DNA of 61,592 bases, from NCBI RefSeq assembly GCF_026768455.1, contig NZ_JAPPVQ010000001.1:1-61592 (forward strand), in the 5' to 3' direction. Below, one piece after another: positions 17,361-25,110 of this stretch (its first letter is position 1; each line of letters opens with the position of its first letter). A program made the position numbers and the translations under genes. This DNA is from Candidatus Nitrosotenuis cloacae. Lineage in GTDB: Archaea > Thermoproteota > Nitrososphaeria > Nitrososphaerales > Nitrosopumilaceae. The notes beneath the pieces are model-generated. The model ran no database searches. It saw only the letters and a list, made by a program, of their open reading frames with translations, and had not been told where the DNA came from.

Positions 17361-18617
17361 TTATTCTTCTTTTTTCTTGTAATCGAAAAGCTTTGTTGCC
17401 GCATCCAGCAGGTTGTCATCTGCCTGCTCTGATGCTTTTCGGAGATTGTTCATCGGAGTGGATATGATTCCCTCCACTACTGCCTTTGTCAGGTCGTCTA
17501 TTATCTTGATTTTTGACTGGTCAGTCTCGCCCAGCATACGCAGCGCCTTTTCGAGCTCCTTTGCCCTTCGTACATCTACGTCCTTGAAAATCTCCTTTAC
17601 GACCGGCTCTACTTCCAATCTCCTCATGTGTGCCTCTAGTACTGATAGCTCTTCACTAATTATTTTTTCCGCGGTAGTGCGCTGGTTTGAGCGGTATCTG
17701 ATGTTCTTGTCCACCATCTCAGCTATCTGATCAAGGTTCATCATCTTGATTCCGCTGATAGTTGCTACCTTTTCATCCACAGTCCTTGGGTTTGACAGGT
17801 CAAGTATCATCATACCGCCGTTCTTTTTTGAAATTGCGTCGCGTATCCTGTCGAATGTGACCAGAAAGTACGGGGCAATAGTTGCCACAAACAACACGTC
17901 GTAATTTGAAAACCCTGATAAAATATCCTCAAAGCCGATTGGGGTTCCGCCCACGGTCTCTGCGAATGCCTTCGACCTTTCCATCGTCCTGCTTGTGACA
18001 AAAAACTCGTACCCTCTCTTGTTGAGCGATTTTGCGACCAGCGTTGCCGCCTCGCCGGTCCCAATCAAGAGTATCTTTTTTGACTTTAGCTCGTCAATGT
18101 TTTCCTCTGCCAGCTTGACTGCCATGGAGCCTACAGATATGGTTCCCTTGTTGATTCCAGTTGCGTTTCTGACCCGTGTGCCGATCTTGATTGCCTTATC
18201 AAAAAGCGTGTTGAGGTATTCGCCTGATGTCCTCATCTCCTTTGCAGTAGTTATTGCGTCCTTTACCTGCCCAAGAATCTGCTCCTCGCCTACCACCATG
18301 GAATCAAGGCCGGCTGTGAGCTTTAACAAGTGCTCGTACACCTCGCTGTCCTCTGCCACCTCGAAATTCTCCTTAAACGCCACCTCCTCAAGTCCTGAGA
18401 GCGACGCCCATGTCTTTTTGATCTTCTCTATGCTCATGTCTTCGGCAGAGCCGAAGATCTCCACCCTGTTGCATGTCTGCAGTATGACCAGTTCATTGAG
18501 ATTTGAATGAGTCCTAAACGACTCGTATGCAGAATCGAGATCCTTGAATGTGAATTTTTCTAGTATGTGAATTGGGGAGTTCCTAAATGTGACACGGGCG
18601 TTTATGATGTTGCTCAT
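17361..18617 (-). CDS. hemA: Glutamyl-tRNA reductase
   Basis: NADPH-dependent reduction of glutamyl-tRNA to glutamate-1-semialdehyde, first step of the C5 pathway. Catalytic C49 lies in VILQTCNRVEIF. The substrate region GLDSMVVGEEQILGQVKDA and the Rossmann segment KKILLIGTGEAATLVAKSL follow, then a C-terminal dimerisation helix with SEELSVLEAHMRRL. A GTG at 18623 is possible, but ATG 18617 overlaps the upstream stop as ATGA and is preferred (418 residues). Second gene of the precorrin-2 dehydrogenase-hemA-hemB unit. Confidence 0.97.
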   Translation of the reverse strand: MSNIINARVTFRNSPIHILEKFTFKDLDSAYESFRTHSNLNELVILQTCNRVEIFGSAEDMSIEKIKKTWASLSGLEEVAFKENFEVAEDSEVYEHLLKLTAGLDSMVVGEEQILGQVKDAITTAKEMRTSGEYLNTLFDKAIKIGTRVRNATGINKGTISVGSMAVKLAEENIDELKSKKILLIGTGEAATLVAKSLNKRGYEFFVTSRTMERSKAFAETVGGTPIGFEDILSGFSNYDVLFVATIAPYFLVTFDRIRDAISKKNGGMMILDLSNPRTVDEKVATISGIKMMNLDQIAEMVDKNIRYRSNQRTTAEKIISEELSVLEAHMRRLEVEPVVKEIFKDVDVRRAKELEKALRMLGETDQSKIKIIDDLTKAVVEGIISTPMNNLRKASEQADDNLLDAATKLFDYKKKEE

Positions 18618-19267
18618 TTCCACTTACCTAAGATCTTCATTACCTCGCTTTGTGCACTTGGCAAGTCATCGTCTTTTAATAACTGTTTTATCTTGTTGTT
18701 ATTTAAGACGGAATACAGAAACTTTTTTCGCTCAAGCACGGTTGGGATCTTTTGCTTTGCCGCCTCACGAGCCATCTTTTGCAGCTTGATCTGGTAGATG
18801 TCCTCCTTGTCGATTATCTCAGAAAACAGCTTTTCAGCCTTTAACTTTATCCTGCGTGCCATTGCAGGGCTGCGCCCACCAGTGGAAATTGCAATCTGGA
18901 CGGTGTCCTGTATGTTTATGACCGATGGGTGCGCAAAATCTGAGACATCTGGGTCGTCTGCAGCGTATGCGTAACAGCGCATCTTTTTTGCCTCGTCGAC
19001 TATCTTCCTGTTCAGCGCCCTATCATCGGTTGCAGCCATAACCAGAATCGGGTCATACTCTGAGACAAAGTCGGCGTTGTCAAGCTTCATCTTTTTGAAC
19101 TCGATCTTTCCCTCCTTTGCAAATCGCTGAATCTGCGTGTTTGCACTGTCCGATATTACCAAAATCTTGCAGTCTTGCGTGAGTAGCGAGTTTACCTTCT
19201 TGAGGCCTTCTTCGCCCGCTCCCACCACTATGACCAGTTTTCCCTTCAGGTTTAGGTCAACAATCAC
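18614..19267 (-). CDS. Precorrin-2 dehydrogenase / sirohydrochlorin ferrochelatase-type (siroheme synthase N domain)
   Basis: Stand-alone CysG N-domain/Met8-like protein that oxidises precorrin-2 to sirohydrochlorin with NAD and may insert iron. It has the NAD fold (LVIVVGAGEEGLKKVNSLL), the loop VMAATDDRALNRKI and the dimerisation/active-site block ISTGGRSPAMARRIK. The ORF reaches ATG 19279, but a strong TATA box (TATAAATA, minus strand 19289-19296) is 26-27 bases before GTG 19267, so I chose that leaderless start (217 residues). It is divergent from the siroheme decarboxylase gene and supplies its precursor. Confidence 0.92.
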   Translation of the reverse strand: MIVDLNLKGKLVIVVGAGEEGLKKVNSLLTQDCKILVISDSANTQIQRFAKEGKIEFKKMKLDNADFVSEYDPILVMAATDDRALNRKIVDEAKKMRCYAYAADDPDVSDFAHPSVINIQDTVQIAISTGGRSPAMARRIKLKAEKLFSEIIDKEDIYQIKLQKMAREAAKQKIPTVLERKKFLYSVLNNNKIKQLLKDDDLPSAQSEVMKILGKWK

Positions 19268-19288
19268 GATCAGGCACATCCGAAATTG

Positions 19289-19328
19289 TATTTATACGAT
19301 TCCGAGATTTTCGCCATACATTTTTAAT
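19289..19328. promoter_or_regulatory. Divergent promoters, precorrin-2 dehydrogenase / ahbAB
   Basis: Within an 85-base interval, TATAAATA on the minus strand (19289-19296) serves the dehydrogenase-hemA unit, and TTTTTAAT on the plus strand (about 19320-19327) serves ATG 19353. Both give leaderless starts at about 27 bases. Shared spacing allows joint control of siroheme formation and use. Confidence 0.6.
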
Positions 19329-19352
19329 CAAAATCACGACTCAACAAAATGT

Positions 19353-20375
19353 ATGGTCACACTGGATGCACTTGACAGAGAAATCCTAAATGAAATCCAG
19401 TGGTCGTTCCCGCTTGTGAAAGAGCCGTACAACGAACTAGCAAGCAGATTCAAAATATCTCCAGATGAAATGAAAAAAAGAATATCCGCGCTAAAATCAA
19501 GCGGAGTACTGCGACAGCTTTCCGCAATATTTGACACAAGAAGGCTCGGCTACAAGAGCTCCCTTGTCGCAATGGCAGTAACGCCAGACAGGCTTGAGGC
19601 TGTGGCAAATCTGATTAACAGACACCCCGGTGTCAGTCACAATTATGAACGAAACCACGAATACAACCTGTGGTTCACACTTGCAACACCTCCGGGCTCT
19701 GACCTAAAGACCGAGGTGGACAAGTTCTCAAAACTTCCTGGAATTCTCAAGGTGAGGCTGCTTCCTACAATCAAGCTCTTCAAAATCGGAGTCAAGCTTG
19801 AGATGATCGAGGACAAAAAACAAGAGATTGCCCCAACCGAGGAGAAGAAAAAGATCAAGGATGTCAAGTTTGAGCCTACCGAGGACGACAAGGAGTTCAT
19901 CAGGCAGCTGCAAAAAGACCTAGATGTGGTCGACAGGCCGTTCCTTGCGGCGGCGCAAAGCCTTGGCATGAGCGAGGAGCAGGTGTTTGAAAAACTAAGA
20001 TACTACGAAGAGATTGGCGTCATGAGAAGATATGCTGCCATCCTCAGGCACAGGGATGCCGGATTTACTGCAAACGGGATGATAGTCTGGCGCGTTCCAG
20101 AGGAAAAGATAGAGGAGGTGGGTGCGATGCTGGGCTCATTCCCTCAGATAAGCCACTGCTACCAAAGACCAGTCTATGCGGACTGGCCATACAACGTGTT
20201 CTCGATGGTGCACTGCAAGTCCATTCAGGATGCAGAAGACATGTCAAAGGAAATCCAAAAGCACATCAAAGTGGACGACTACAAGATTTTGTTCAGCTCG
20301 CGCGAGTTCAAAAAGACGCGAGTCGAATACTTTACAGAGCACGAATTCACACTAGAAGAGTCAATCACTGCCTAG
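19353..20375 (+). CDS. ahbAB: Fused siroheme decarboxylase AhbA-AhbB
   Basis: 340 residues made of two Lrp/AsnC-like halves. Each half has a helix-turn-helix-like part and an alpha/beta domain. The N-half has LDREILNEIQWSFPLVKEPY, AIFDTRRLGYKSSLVA and HNYERNHEYNLWFTL; the C-half has VVDRPFLAAAQSLGM, YAAILRHRDAGFTANGM and ISHCYQRPVYADWPYNVFS. These strings define the AhbA/AhbB (NirDL) siroheme decarboxylases rather than DNA-binding regulators. The pair removes two acetate side-chain carboxyls from siroheme to give didecarboxysiroheme in the alternative heme route. The two partners, usually separate, are one chain here with an acidic-basic linker (about residues 150-175). Its position opposite the siroheme genes fits. 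Confidence 0.88.
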   Translation: MVTLDALDREILNEIQWSFPLVKEPYNELASRFKISPDEMKKRISALKSSGVLRQLSAIFDTRRLGYKSSLVAMAVTPDRLEAVANLINRHPGVSHNYERNHEYNLWFTLATPPGSDLKTEVDKFSKLPGILKVRLLPTIKLFKIGVKLEMIEDKKQEIAPTEEKKKIKDVKFEPTEDDKEFIRQLQKDLDVVDRPFLAAAQSLGMSEEQVFEKLRYYEEIGVMRRYAAILRHRDAGFTANGMIVWRVPEEKIEEVGAMLGSFPQISHCYQRPVYADWPYNVFSMVHCKSIQDAEDMSKEIQKHIKVDDYKILFSSREFKKTRVEYFTEHEFTLEESITA

Positions 20376-20648
20376 CTTTCTGAGGCACTCTACATAGTAT
20401 CTCTGAGAGGAAAACTCGCCAAGCTCCGCCTTGATCTCATGCAGGATTGTCTCGTATGACCTGCCAAACAAGTCGCTTAGCACGTGTTTTAGATCCTCTA
20501 GCCTGGTGTGGTAATCTGCGATGTGGCATCCGTATTCCGTTTCCAGCCTTGAGATGACTGTATCGTATTCAGGCTTGCCTATCTTCAAGAGCACCTTTTC
20601 TATCACAAACGTCATGATTGCCCCGTCTGCGTCGTGCTGCTGATTCAC
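20361..20648 (-). CDS. Small NitrOD5-like domain protein
   Basis: A 95-residue protein whose core, VLLKIGKPEYDTVISRLETE followed by LKHVLSDLFGRSYETILHEI, resembles the NitrOD5 domain common in thaumarchaeal sensor proteins, here standing alone. GTG 20648 lies about 27 bases after ACTAAATAG on the minus strand (leaderless). Convergent with ahbAB, overlapping 15 bases. NitrOD domains are thought to be signalling output modules, function unproven. Family assignment is from memory of the pattern. Confidence 0.6.
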   Translation of the reverse strand: MNQQHDADGAIMTFVIEKVLLKIGKPEYDTVISRLETEYGCHIADYHTRLEDLKHVLSDLFGRSYETILHEIKAELGEFSSQRYYVECLRKLGSD

Positions 20649-20689
20649 TATGTGACATGCGGCGCTTTTCTATTTAGTATGATGGAATT

Positions 20690-20710
20690 TTGCTGCAGTT
20701 TTTGCAGCAA
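20690..20710. terminator. Stem-loop between NitrOD5-like gene and aldo/keto reductase
   Basis: TTGCTGCA-GTTTT-TGCAGCAA forms a perfect 8-base-pair hairpin. It lies 57 bases downstream of the aldo/keto reductase stop on the minus strand and could protect or end that transcript; no long T-run follows, so termination is only a suggestion. Confidence 0.4.
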
Positions 20711-20766
20711 TTTGTAACAAAATGGCAGAAAATTAATTCCAAAACGGAAACGCTTGGATCAGGATC

Positions 20767-21762
20767 CTATGCCGTCGCGGTAGCCTTGATCTCATAAGGT
20801 GGCCAACTGTTGTACATGCTTGCAATCTCTGACATGTCGCCGGCCGAAAGGTACCTGCCGTCGGACATTGCCGCAAACTGATCTATCTCCTCGATGCTAA
20901 CAACCGTGGGCAGCACGGACGATACCGGCCCCTTTGAGAGGATGAATTTGATTGCAAGCTCCGTGATATCCAGGCCGTTTCTTTCCGCAATTGGCCTTAG
21001 CTGCTCAACTTTGGCAAGCGACGCCTTGACCCACTCGCCTCTCCTGACTGAGCGGTGGTCCTTTTCGTCTATCTTGGTGTCTGCCTTTACCTTGCCCGTG
21101 AGTACCCCGGATGCATCTGGGACCCTGACTAGGATGCCCACATCCCTTCTTTCCGCAAGGTCAATCAGCTCGTTGCCAGGCGTCTGCTCTAGTATGTTGT
21201 ACACTGTCTGAACTGCTGATACGTTTGGCCTACTCATCGCCTCAATTCCCTCCTGAGTCCATCCTATTGCGGGCCCAAGTGCGACCTGGCACGTGCCTAT
21301 CGTGCCATCGTTAATCTTGTTATCCAGAGTGTGAAATATCGTATCGTCCCTAATGTGGTACATCTTTGGGTTGTGCAGCCCGTATACGTCTATGTGATCC
21401 GTCTGCAGTCTTGCAAGGCTGTTCCGCAATGCATGCTCTGTGAATAACGGATCAAATCTCTGAGGAAGCTCACTGTGCCCTATCTGCTGCGCACCCTCAA
21501 ACTCATATCCGTATTTTGTCGAAATTACGATCTCATCTCGCATTCCCTTGAAGACCTCGCCAATCAGTTTCTCGCTTTTTCCTTTTCCATACATGTCCCC
21601 CGTCTCAAAAAAGTTGATTCCAACATCGTACGCGTGCTTTAGCATCCTCTTTGCCTCATCATCTTCAATCTTCTTGCCCCACCAGTCGAGTGCTATTGTC
21701 CATGCCCCAAATCCTATCTCTGATACTTTTATCCCGCTTTTTCCCAAAGTTCGATATTTCAA
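20767..21762 (-). CDS. Aldo/keto reductase
   Basis: NADPH-dependent oxidoreductase with a TIM barrel, 331 residues. The catalytic tetrad is visible: D56, Y58 (ETGDMYGKG), K83 (ISTKYGYE) and H130 (VYGLHNP). The C-terminal cofactor segment contains KFILSKGPVSSVLPTV. Closest to the bacterial general aldo/keto reductase subgroup (YdhF/PdxI-like); the substrate cannot be inferred. It overlaps the DUF1802 gene by 4 bases and forms the end of the unit Cld-like, DUF1802, reductase. Confidence 0.92.
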   Translation of the reverse strand: MKYRTLGKSGIKVSEIGFGAWTIALDWWGKKIEDDEAKRMLKHAYDVGINFFETGDMYGKGKSEKLIGEVFKGMRDEIVISTKYGYEFEGAQQIGHSELPQRFDPLFTEHALRNSLARLQTDHIDVYGLHNPKMYHIRDDTIFHTLDNKINDGTIGTCQVALGPAIGWTQEGIEAMSRPNVSAVQTVYNILEQTPGNELIDLAERRDVGILVRVPDASGVLTGKVKADTKIDEKDHRSVRRGEWVKASLAKVEQLRPIAERNGLDITELAIKFILSKGPVSSVLPTVVSIEEIDQFAAMSDGRYLSAGDMSEIASMYNSWPPYEIKATATA

Positions 21763-22304
21763 TTTACAATCTCCTGAAATTTCTTGAGTCGTGACATAAT
21801 CTCTGATTCACTCAATACCGGCTTTCCAGATTCGATGTTTGCATTTATGTCTATCCAAGATTTGCATCCCTGGTATTCTGGCTTTAGCGGCGTACCGAAT
21901 TTCTCCAGCTTGTACGTCTTGAGAAATACCGCCTTCATTGCTTTTTGCGGCATCCAGTTTCTGCGCGTCTTGATGTAAGAGTCGCTCCAAATGTGAAATT
22001 CCGACAGCTTGTTGATCTTGTCCTCCGATGTAATGTCTGCCTCTGCCATCACCTCTGCGTACGACGTGATGTCATTCTGTCCCTCGGTCGGCTTGTGCCC
22101 TCTAACAAAGTCCAGATATTTGTGGTACTGCGGTTTGATGTTCTCAGGGGACTGGTGCTCAAAGGTGGGAAACAGGAGAAATCTCTTTGATTCTACGACA
22201 AATCCTGATGCTGCCTCCAGTATGCCGCCCTTTCGCAGCAGTACCGTCTGCTCGCCTGCCTCCAGTGCTTGGACGACTGTTGCCCATTCCTTAAGTGAGT
22301 GCAT
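21759..22304 (-). CDS. DUF1802 family protein
   Basis: 181-residue protein with the DUF1802 pattern: LKEWATVVQALEAGEQTVLLRKGG at the N-terminus, then FLLFPTFEHQSPENIKPQY and a middle tryptophan region. The family has no proven function; members occur in bacteria and archaea, and the N-terminal part recalls PD-(D/E)xK- or helicase-associated folds without clear catalytic residues. It begins one base after the Cld-like gene stop on the minus strand and overlaps the aldo/keto reductase, so the three genes form one transcript. Confidence 0.8.
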   Translation of the reverse strand: MHSLKEWATVVQALEAGEQTVLLRKGGILEAASGFVVESKRFLLFPTFEHQSPENIKPQYHKYLDFVRGHKPTEGQNDITSYAEVMAEADITSEDKINKLSEFHIWSDSYIKTRRNWMPQKAMKAVFLKTYKLEKFGTPLKPEYQGCKSWIDINANIESGKPVLSESEIMSRLKKFQEIVN

Positions 22305-22976
22305 TCACCCAAGACTTGCTATAAGCGGAATAATATCCTTCTTGACTGAGACGATCATTGGCGTGTCGCGCTCAATGTAGCGGGAAACCTGAGTCTCTCG
22401 CAGCTCCATTATCAAGTCCTGAAACGCGTGAAGGTCGTCCGTCTCAAATGCAAGCATAAAGTCCTCGTCGTGTATGCCAAATGAATACGTGGTGTTCAGT
22501 ACTATCTGCGGATACTTTTGCCCTACCACAATGTGCTCGTCCATCATCTTTTTTCGCTCGTCCAGCGGAAGCAGGTACCATTCACGCGTCTTGACAAACG
22601 GGTACACGATGGTGTACTTTTTTGCCTCGTTGCCCTCAACAAACGACGACGTTCTTCCTACCTTTGCGTATATTGACGGCCTGGTGGCCGACAAGTACAC
22701 GTGGGACGCAATGATGTACTTTCCAAATACTGTAGTGTATATCCTGGAGATGACGCTCTGGATCTCCTCTACGGACTCTGCTGCAAACCACAGCAGAAAC
22801 TCTGAATCGTCACGCAGTCCTAGCGTCGAATAAGACCTGCACTTTACCTTGGAGTTCCTGATAACCTGCTCCACCTCCTTTGCTGACTCCTCCTTTGCTA
22901 GGTCAGCCATCCAGCGCCACTTTGGGTCTATTTTGAAAAATGAGAAATTGAAAAATATCCTCTTGCTTTCGTCCAT
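22305..22976 (-). CDS. Chlorite-dismutase-family heme protein, possible coproheme decarboxylase
   Basis: 223 residues of the Cld/HemQ (ChdC) superfamily. The segment VYPFVKTREWYLLP (Y125 in the position of the catalytic Tyr of firmicute ChdC) is followed by MMDEHIVVGQKYP, where H148 corresponds to the proximal heme ligand, and TTYSFGIHDEDFMLAFETDD. No arginine typical of chlorite-degrading Cld can be assigned with confidence. ChdC turns iron-coproporphyrin III into heme b, the final step also of the siroheme route. ATG 22976 has a TATA element (GTTAAATAT, minus strand) about 27 bases upstream. First gene of a three-gene unit. Confidence 0.82.
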   Translation of the reverse strand: MDESKRIFFNFSFFKIDPKWRWMADLAKEESAKEVEQVIRNSKVKCRSYSTLGLRDDSEFLLWFAAESVEEIQSVISRIYTTVFGKYIIASHVYLSATRPSIYAKVGRTSSFVEGNEAKKYTIVYPFVKTREWYLLPLDERKKMMDEHIVVGQKYPQIVLNTTYSFGIHDEDFMLAFETDDLHAFQDLIMELRETQVSRYIERDTPMIVSVKKDIIPLIASLG

Positions 22977-23066
22977 GGCAATAATCTGTCCGAACCATAT
23001 TTAACGATAGTCAAGCTTTTCGGTGCCGGAATTGGATAAACCCTTAACTGCTTTTTTGCCGTCAGT

Positions 23067-23285
23067 ATGTCCATGAGGGAACGCCTTCTCTTTTTGTGCA
23101 CATGCACCGGGCTGGAGCTTATGACTGCTACAGGCATTACTGCGTACCTTGTGTACCTAAACCAGCCAACCCTGGCACTGATATCTGCAGTCGTATTTGC
23201 AAAGCTGTTGGTATTTCATTTTGTAGTCGACACATACGACCGAATCCGCTCACGTAAGGTGGCGTGGCACCACTTGAAATCTTAA
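23067..23285 (+). CDS. Small membrane protein
   Basis: A 72-residue protein of unknown function with two hydrophobic helices: about residues 7-28 (LLFLCTCTGLELMTATGITA) and 35-55 (TLALISAVVFAKLLVFHFV), then a basic tail DRIRSRKVAWHHLKS. ATG 23067 is preferred because GATAAAC is about 27 bases upstream. Divergent from the Cld-like gene and 25 bases before the TPR gene, which has its own TATA element. Confidence 0.65.
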   Translation: MSMRERLLFLCTCTGLELMTATGITAYLVYLNQPTLALISAVVFAKLLVFHFVVDTYDRIRSRKVAWHHLKS

Positions 23286-23310
23286 TTTTGGTGGCGCTAT
23301 ACTACAAGTC

Positions 23311-24060
23311 ATGAGCCACGCAGGTCATCCAATCGACGTCATAAAGGGACTGTTCTCAGAGCAGAAATGGGATGAGATGGTGGCATTCTGCAAAAAAATG
23401 CTCGACGACGACCCACACGACCTGGTCGCACTCCAGAACACAGCTGCTGCGTACCTCCGGCTGAAGCGATTTGACGACGTGGTGTCAATATGCGACAAGG
23501 TACTTGCATCCAACAAAACCGACGAGTATGCACTAAAGAATAAGATCTATGCACTGGAAAGCCTGCGGAGATTTGACGAGGTGATTGCATGCTGTGACCT
23601 GCTCCTATCTGCCAACCCATCGGACAACTGGGCGCTAGACAGCAAGGGCCTCTCACTAAACGAGCTTGGAAGGCACGATGACGCATTGCTCTGCTACGAC
23701 CTATCTCTAAAGTATGACCCAAACAACACCACTGCCCTGATGAACAAAGCAATGACGCTTGCATTTACGAAAAAATACCCTGAGGCAATTGCATGCTACG
23801 ACCGGGCGCAAAAGCTTGACAAGTCCCTTGCCGGAGTCGCCATGGCAAAATCAGACGCATACCAAAAGCTCGGGATGGATGATGAGGCATTTTTGGCAGC
23901 TCAGGGCGTGCTTGACGACGACATTCCGAAATTCAAGGAGGAAGCAAAGAAAAGGCACATGCGCATCTTTGACTGGTACTGCCTAAACGAGTTCAACGAG
24001 TTGGAGGCCCGCGACCGCCTGTACCGAGAAAAGATGAATTCTAAGACTTCAAATCTGTAA
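23311..24060 (+). CDS. Tetratricopeptide-repeat protein
   Basis: Soluble protein of 249 residues with about six 34-residue TPR units; repeated patterns such as LKRFDDVVSICDKVLASN, LRRFDEVIACCDLLLSANPS and LGRHDDALLCYDLSLKYDPN show the A/G/A/P spacing of the fold. TPR arrays hold protein partners; the partner is unknown. No signal or membrane segment. TTAATTTT at 23282-23289 lies 27 bases before ATG 23311. The 3' end overlaps the DUF167 gene on the other strand by 20 bases. Confidence 0.88.
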   Translation: MSHAGHPIDVIKGLFSEQKWDEMVAFCKKMLDDDPHDLVALQNTAAAYLRLKRFDDVVSICDKVLASNKTDEYALKNKIYALESLRRFDEVIACCDLLLSANPSDNWALDSKGLSLNELGRHDDALLCYDLSLKYDPNNTTALMNKAMTLAFTKKYPEAIACYDRAQKLDKSLAGVAMAKSDAYQKLGMDDEAFLAAQGVLDDDIPKFKEEAKKRHMRIFDWYCLNEFNELEARDRLYREKMNSKTSNL

Positions 24061-24280
24061 TTTGTATTATTTTGTCCCTGCTTCTGTGGCCCGACCTAAT
24101 TGCCACCTTGGATGATGGGACGCCAAAATGCCTTGCAATCTTTTTTACTACCTCCTTGTTTGCCTCGCCGTCTACCGGCTTTGATCTCACGCCGACTGTT
24201 ATTTTGTCCTCATCTACTGTGACGTGGTCCTTGTTGAATTCTACGTGTACGTAAAACAGCGAAGCCTTAGGCGTTGACAA
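24041..24280 (-). CDS. DUF167 (YggU-like) family protein
   Basis: Small protein of about 79 residues with the DUF167 core: DKITVGVRSKPVDGEANKEV, then KIARHFGVPSSKVAIRSGHR ending in KIIQI. Structures of this family show a small alpha/beta fold; the function is not established. In-frame TTGs at 24304 and 24280 are the possible starts; 24280 overlaps sufC by 14 bases and is closer to the domain. It follows sufC on the same strand and is probably co-transcribed. Confidence 0.85.
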   Translation of the reverse strand: MSTPKASLFYVHVEFNKDHVTVDEDKITVGVRSKPVDGEANKEVVKKIARHFGVPSSKVAIRSGHRSRDKIIQITDLKS

Positions 24281-25031
24281 TCCAGTCGTAGCCCTTTTGC
24301 TCAAGCTCGTCTGCTAGACTTGCATCGCCTGACTTTAGGACCTTGCCCTGTGCAAAGACGTGGACGTAGTCGAGTTTTTTGAGGAATTTGAGAATCCTTG
24401 CATAATGGGTGATTACTATTATGGTCGCATCCGGAGTTGAAACGTCGCTTATTGCCTTTGCAACTGCCTGTACTGCGTCGATGTCGAGTCCCGAGTCCGG
24501 CTCGTCCAGAATTGAGACCTTTGGCTTGAGCACTGCCATCTGGAGCACCTCGGATCTCTTTTTTTCTCCGCCGGAAAATCCCTCATTGAGGTATCTTCCC
24601 AAAAAGTCTTCGCGCAGACCTACTGTCTGGAGGTTCTTCTTCAGATAGTTCTGAAACTCTCTTACTGTGATGAATACCTCCCTGTTGCTGCTCTGCAATG
24701 ACTTGCTTAGCGCGTTGTATGATGTTCTAAGAAAATGCGAATAACCGACACCTGATACCTCTGTTGGATACTGGAATCCAAGAAACAACCCTTTCTTTGC
24801 ACGCTCATCAGCTGATGCGTGAGTCAGGTCCTCGCCGTCAAGTAGTATCTTTCCCTGGGTGACCTCGTATTTTGGATGACCTAGCAGCGTGTATGCAAGA
24901 GTGCTCTTGCCAGAACCGTTTGGTCCCATGATTGCGTGAATCTCGCCTGGGCCTGTCTTTAGGTTCACTCCCTTGAGAATCGGCTTTCCCTCCCTTTGTA
25001 CGTGAAGGTCTATGATTTCGAGGACTGCCAT
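24267..25031 (-). CDS. sufC: SufC, ATPase of the SufBCD complex
   Basis: ABC-type ATPase that drives the SufBCD scaffold. 254 residues with Walker A GPNGSGKST (about 36-44), Q-loop FLGFQYPTEVSGV, signature FSGGEKKRSEVLQ and Walker B VSILDEPDSGLD, followed by the switch His in VITHYARIL. The EKKR motif after the signature and the PDSGLD string are SufC-specific. ATG 25031 is 26 bases after TTATATAG on the minus strand (leaderless). It lies about 15 kb from sufB and sufD, followed by a DUF167 gene. Confidence 0.97.
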   Translation of the reverse strand: MAVLEIIDLHVQREGKPILKGVNLKTGPGEIHAIMGPNGSGKSTLAYTLLGHPKYEVTQGKILLDGEDLTHASADERAKKGLFLGFQYPTEVSGVGYSHFLRTSYNALSKSLQSSNREVFITVREFQNYLKKNLQTVGLREDFLGRYLNEGFSGGEKKRSEVLQMAVLKPKVSILDEPDSGLDIDAVQAVAKAISDVSTPDATIIVITHYARILKFLKKLDYVHVFAQGKVLKSGDASLADELEQKGYDWIVNA

Positions 25032-25052
25032 GATCCGTAATCTTTCATTTCT

Positions 25053-25061
25053 CTATATAAC
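25053..25061 (-). promoter_or_regulatory. TATA box of sufC
   Basis: TTATATAG on the minus strand, centred about 26 bases upstream of ATG 25031, defines a leaderless sufC transcript separate from the rest of suf. Confidence 0.6.
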
Positions 25062-25089
25062 CCCGACGGATTTTAGCTAGTCCTAATCT

Positions 25090-25107
25090 GAAAAAACAAA
25101 AAGAAAG
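25090..25107 (-). terminator. Oligo-T terminator of gar1-tfb unit
   Basis: On the minus strand, directly after the TFB stop, the sequence is rich in T runs (TTTCTTTTTGTTTTTT). This is the usual archaeal intrinsic termination signal and separates TFB from sufC. Confidence 0.5.
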
Positions 25108-25110
25108 GAG

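Noticed and set aside
22928-23137. Minus-strand basic ORF between the Cld-like and small membrane genes
   Set aside because: It overlaps promoters of both flanking genes and the start of each; no family resemblance.
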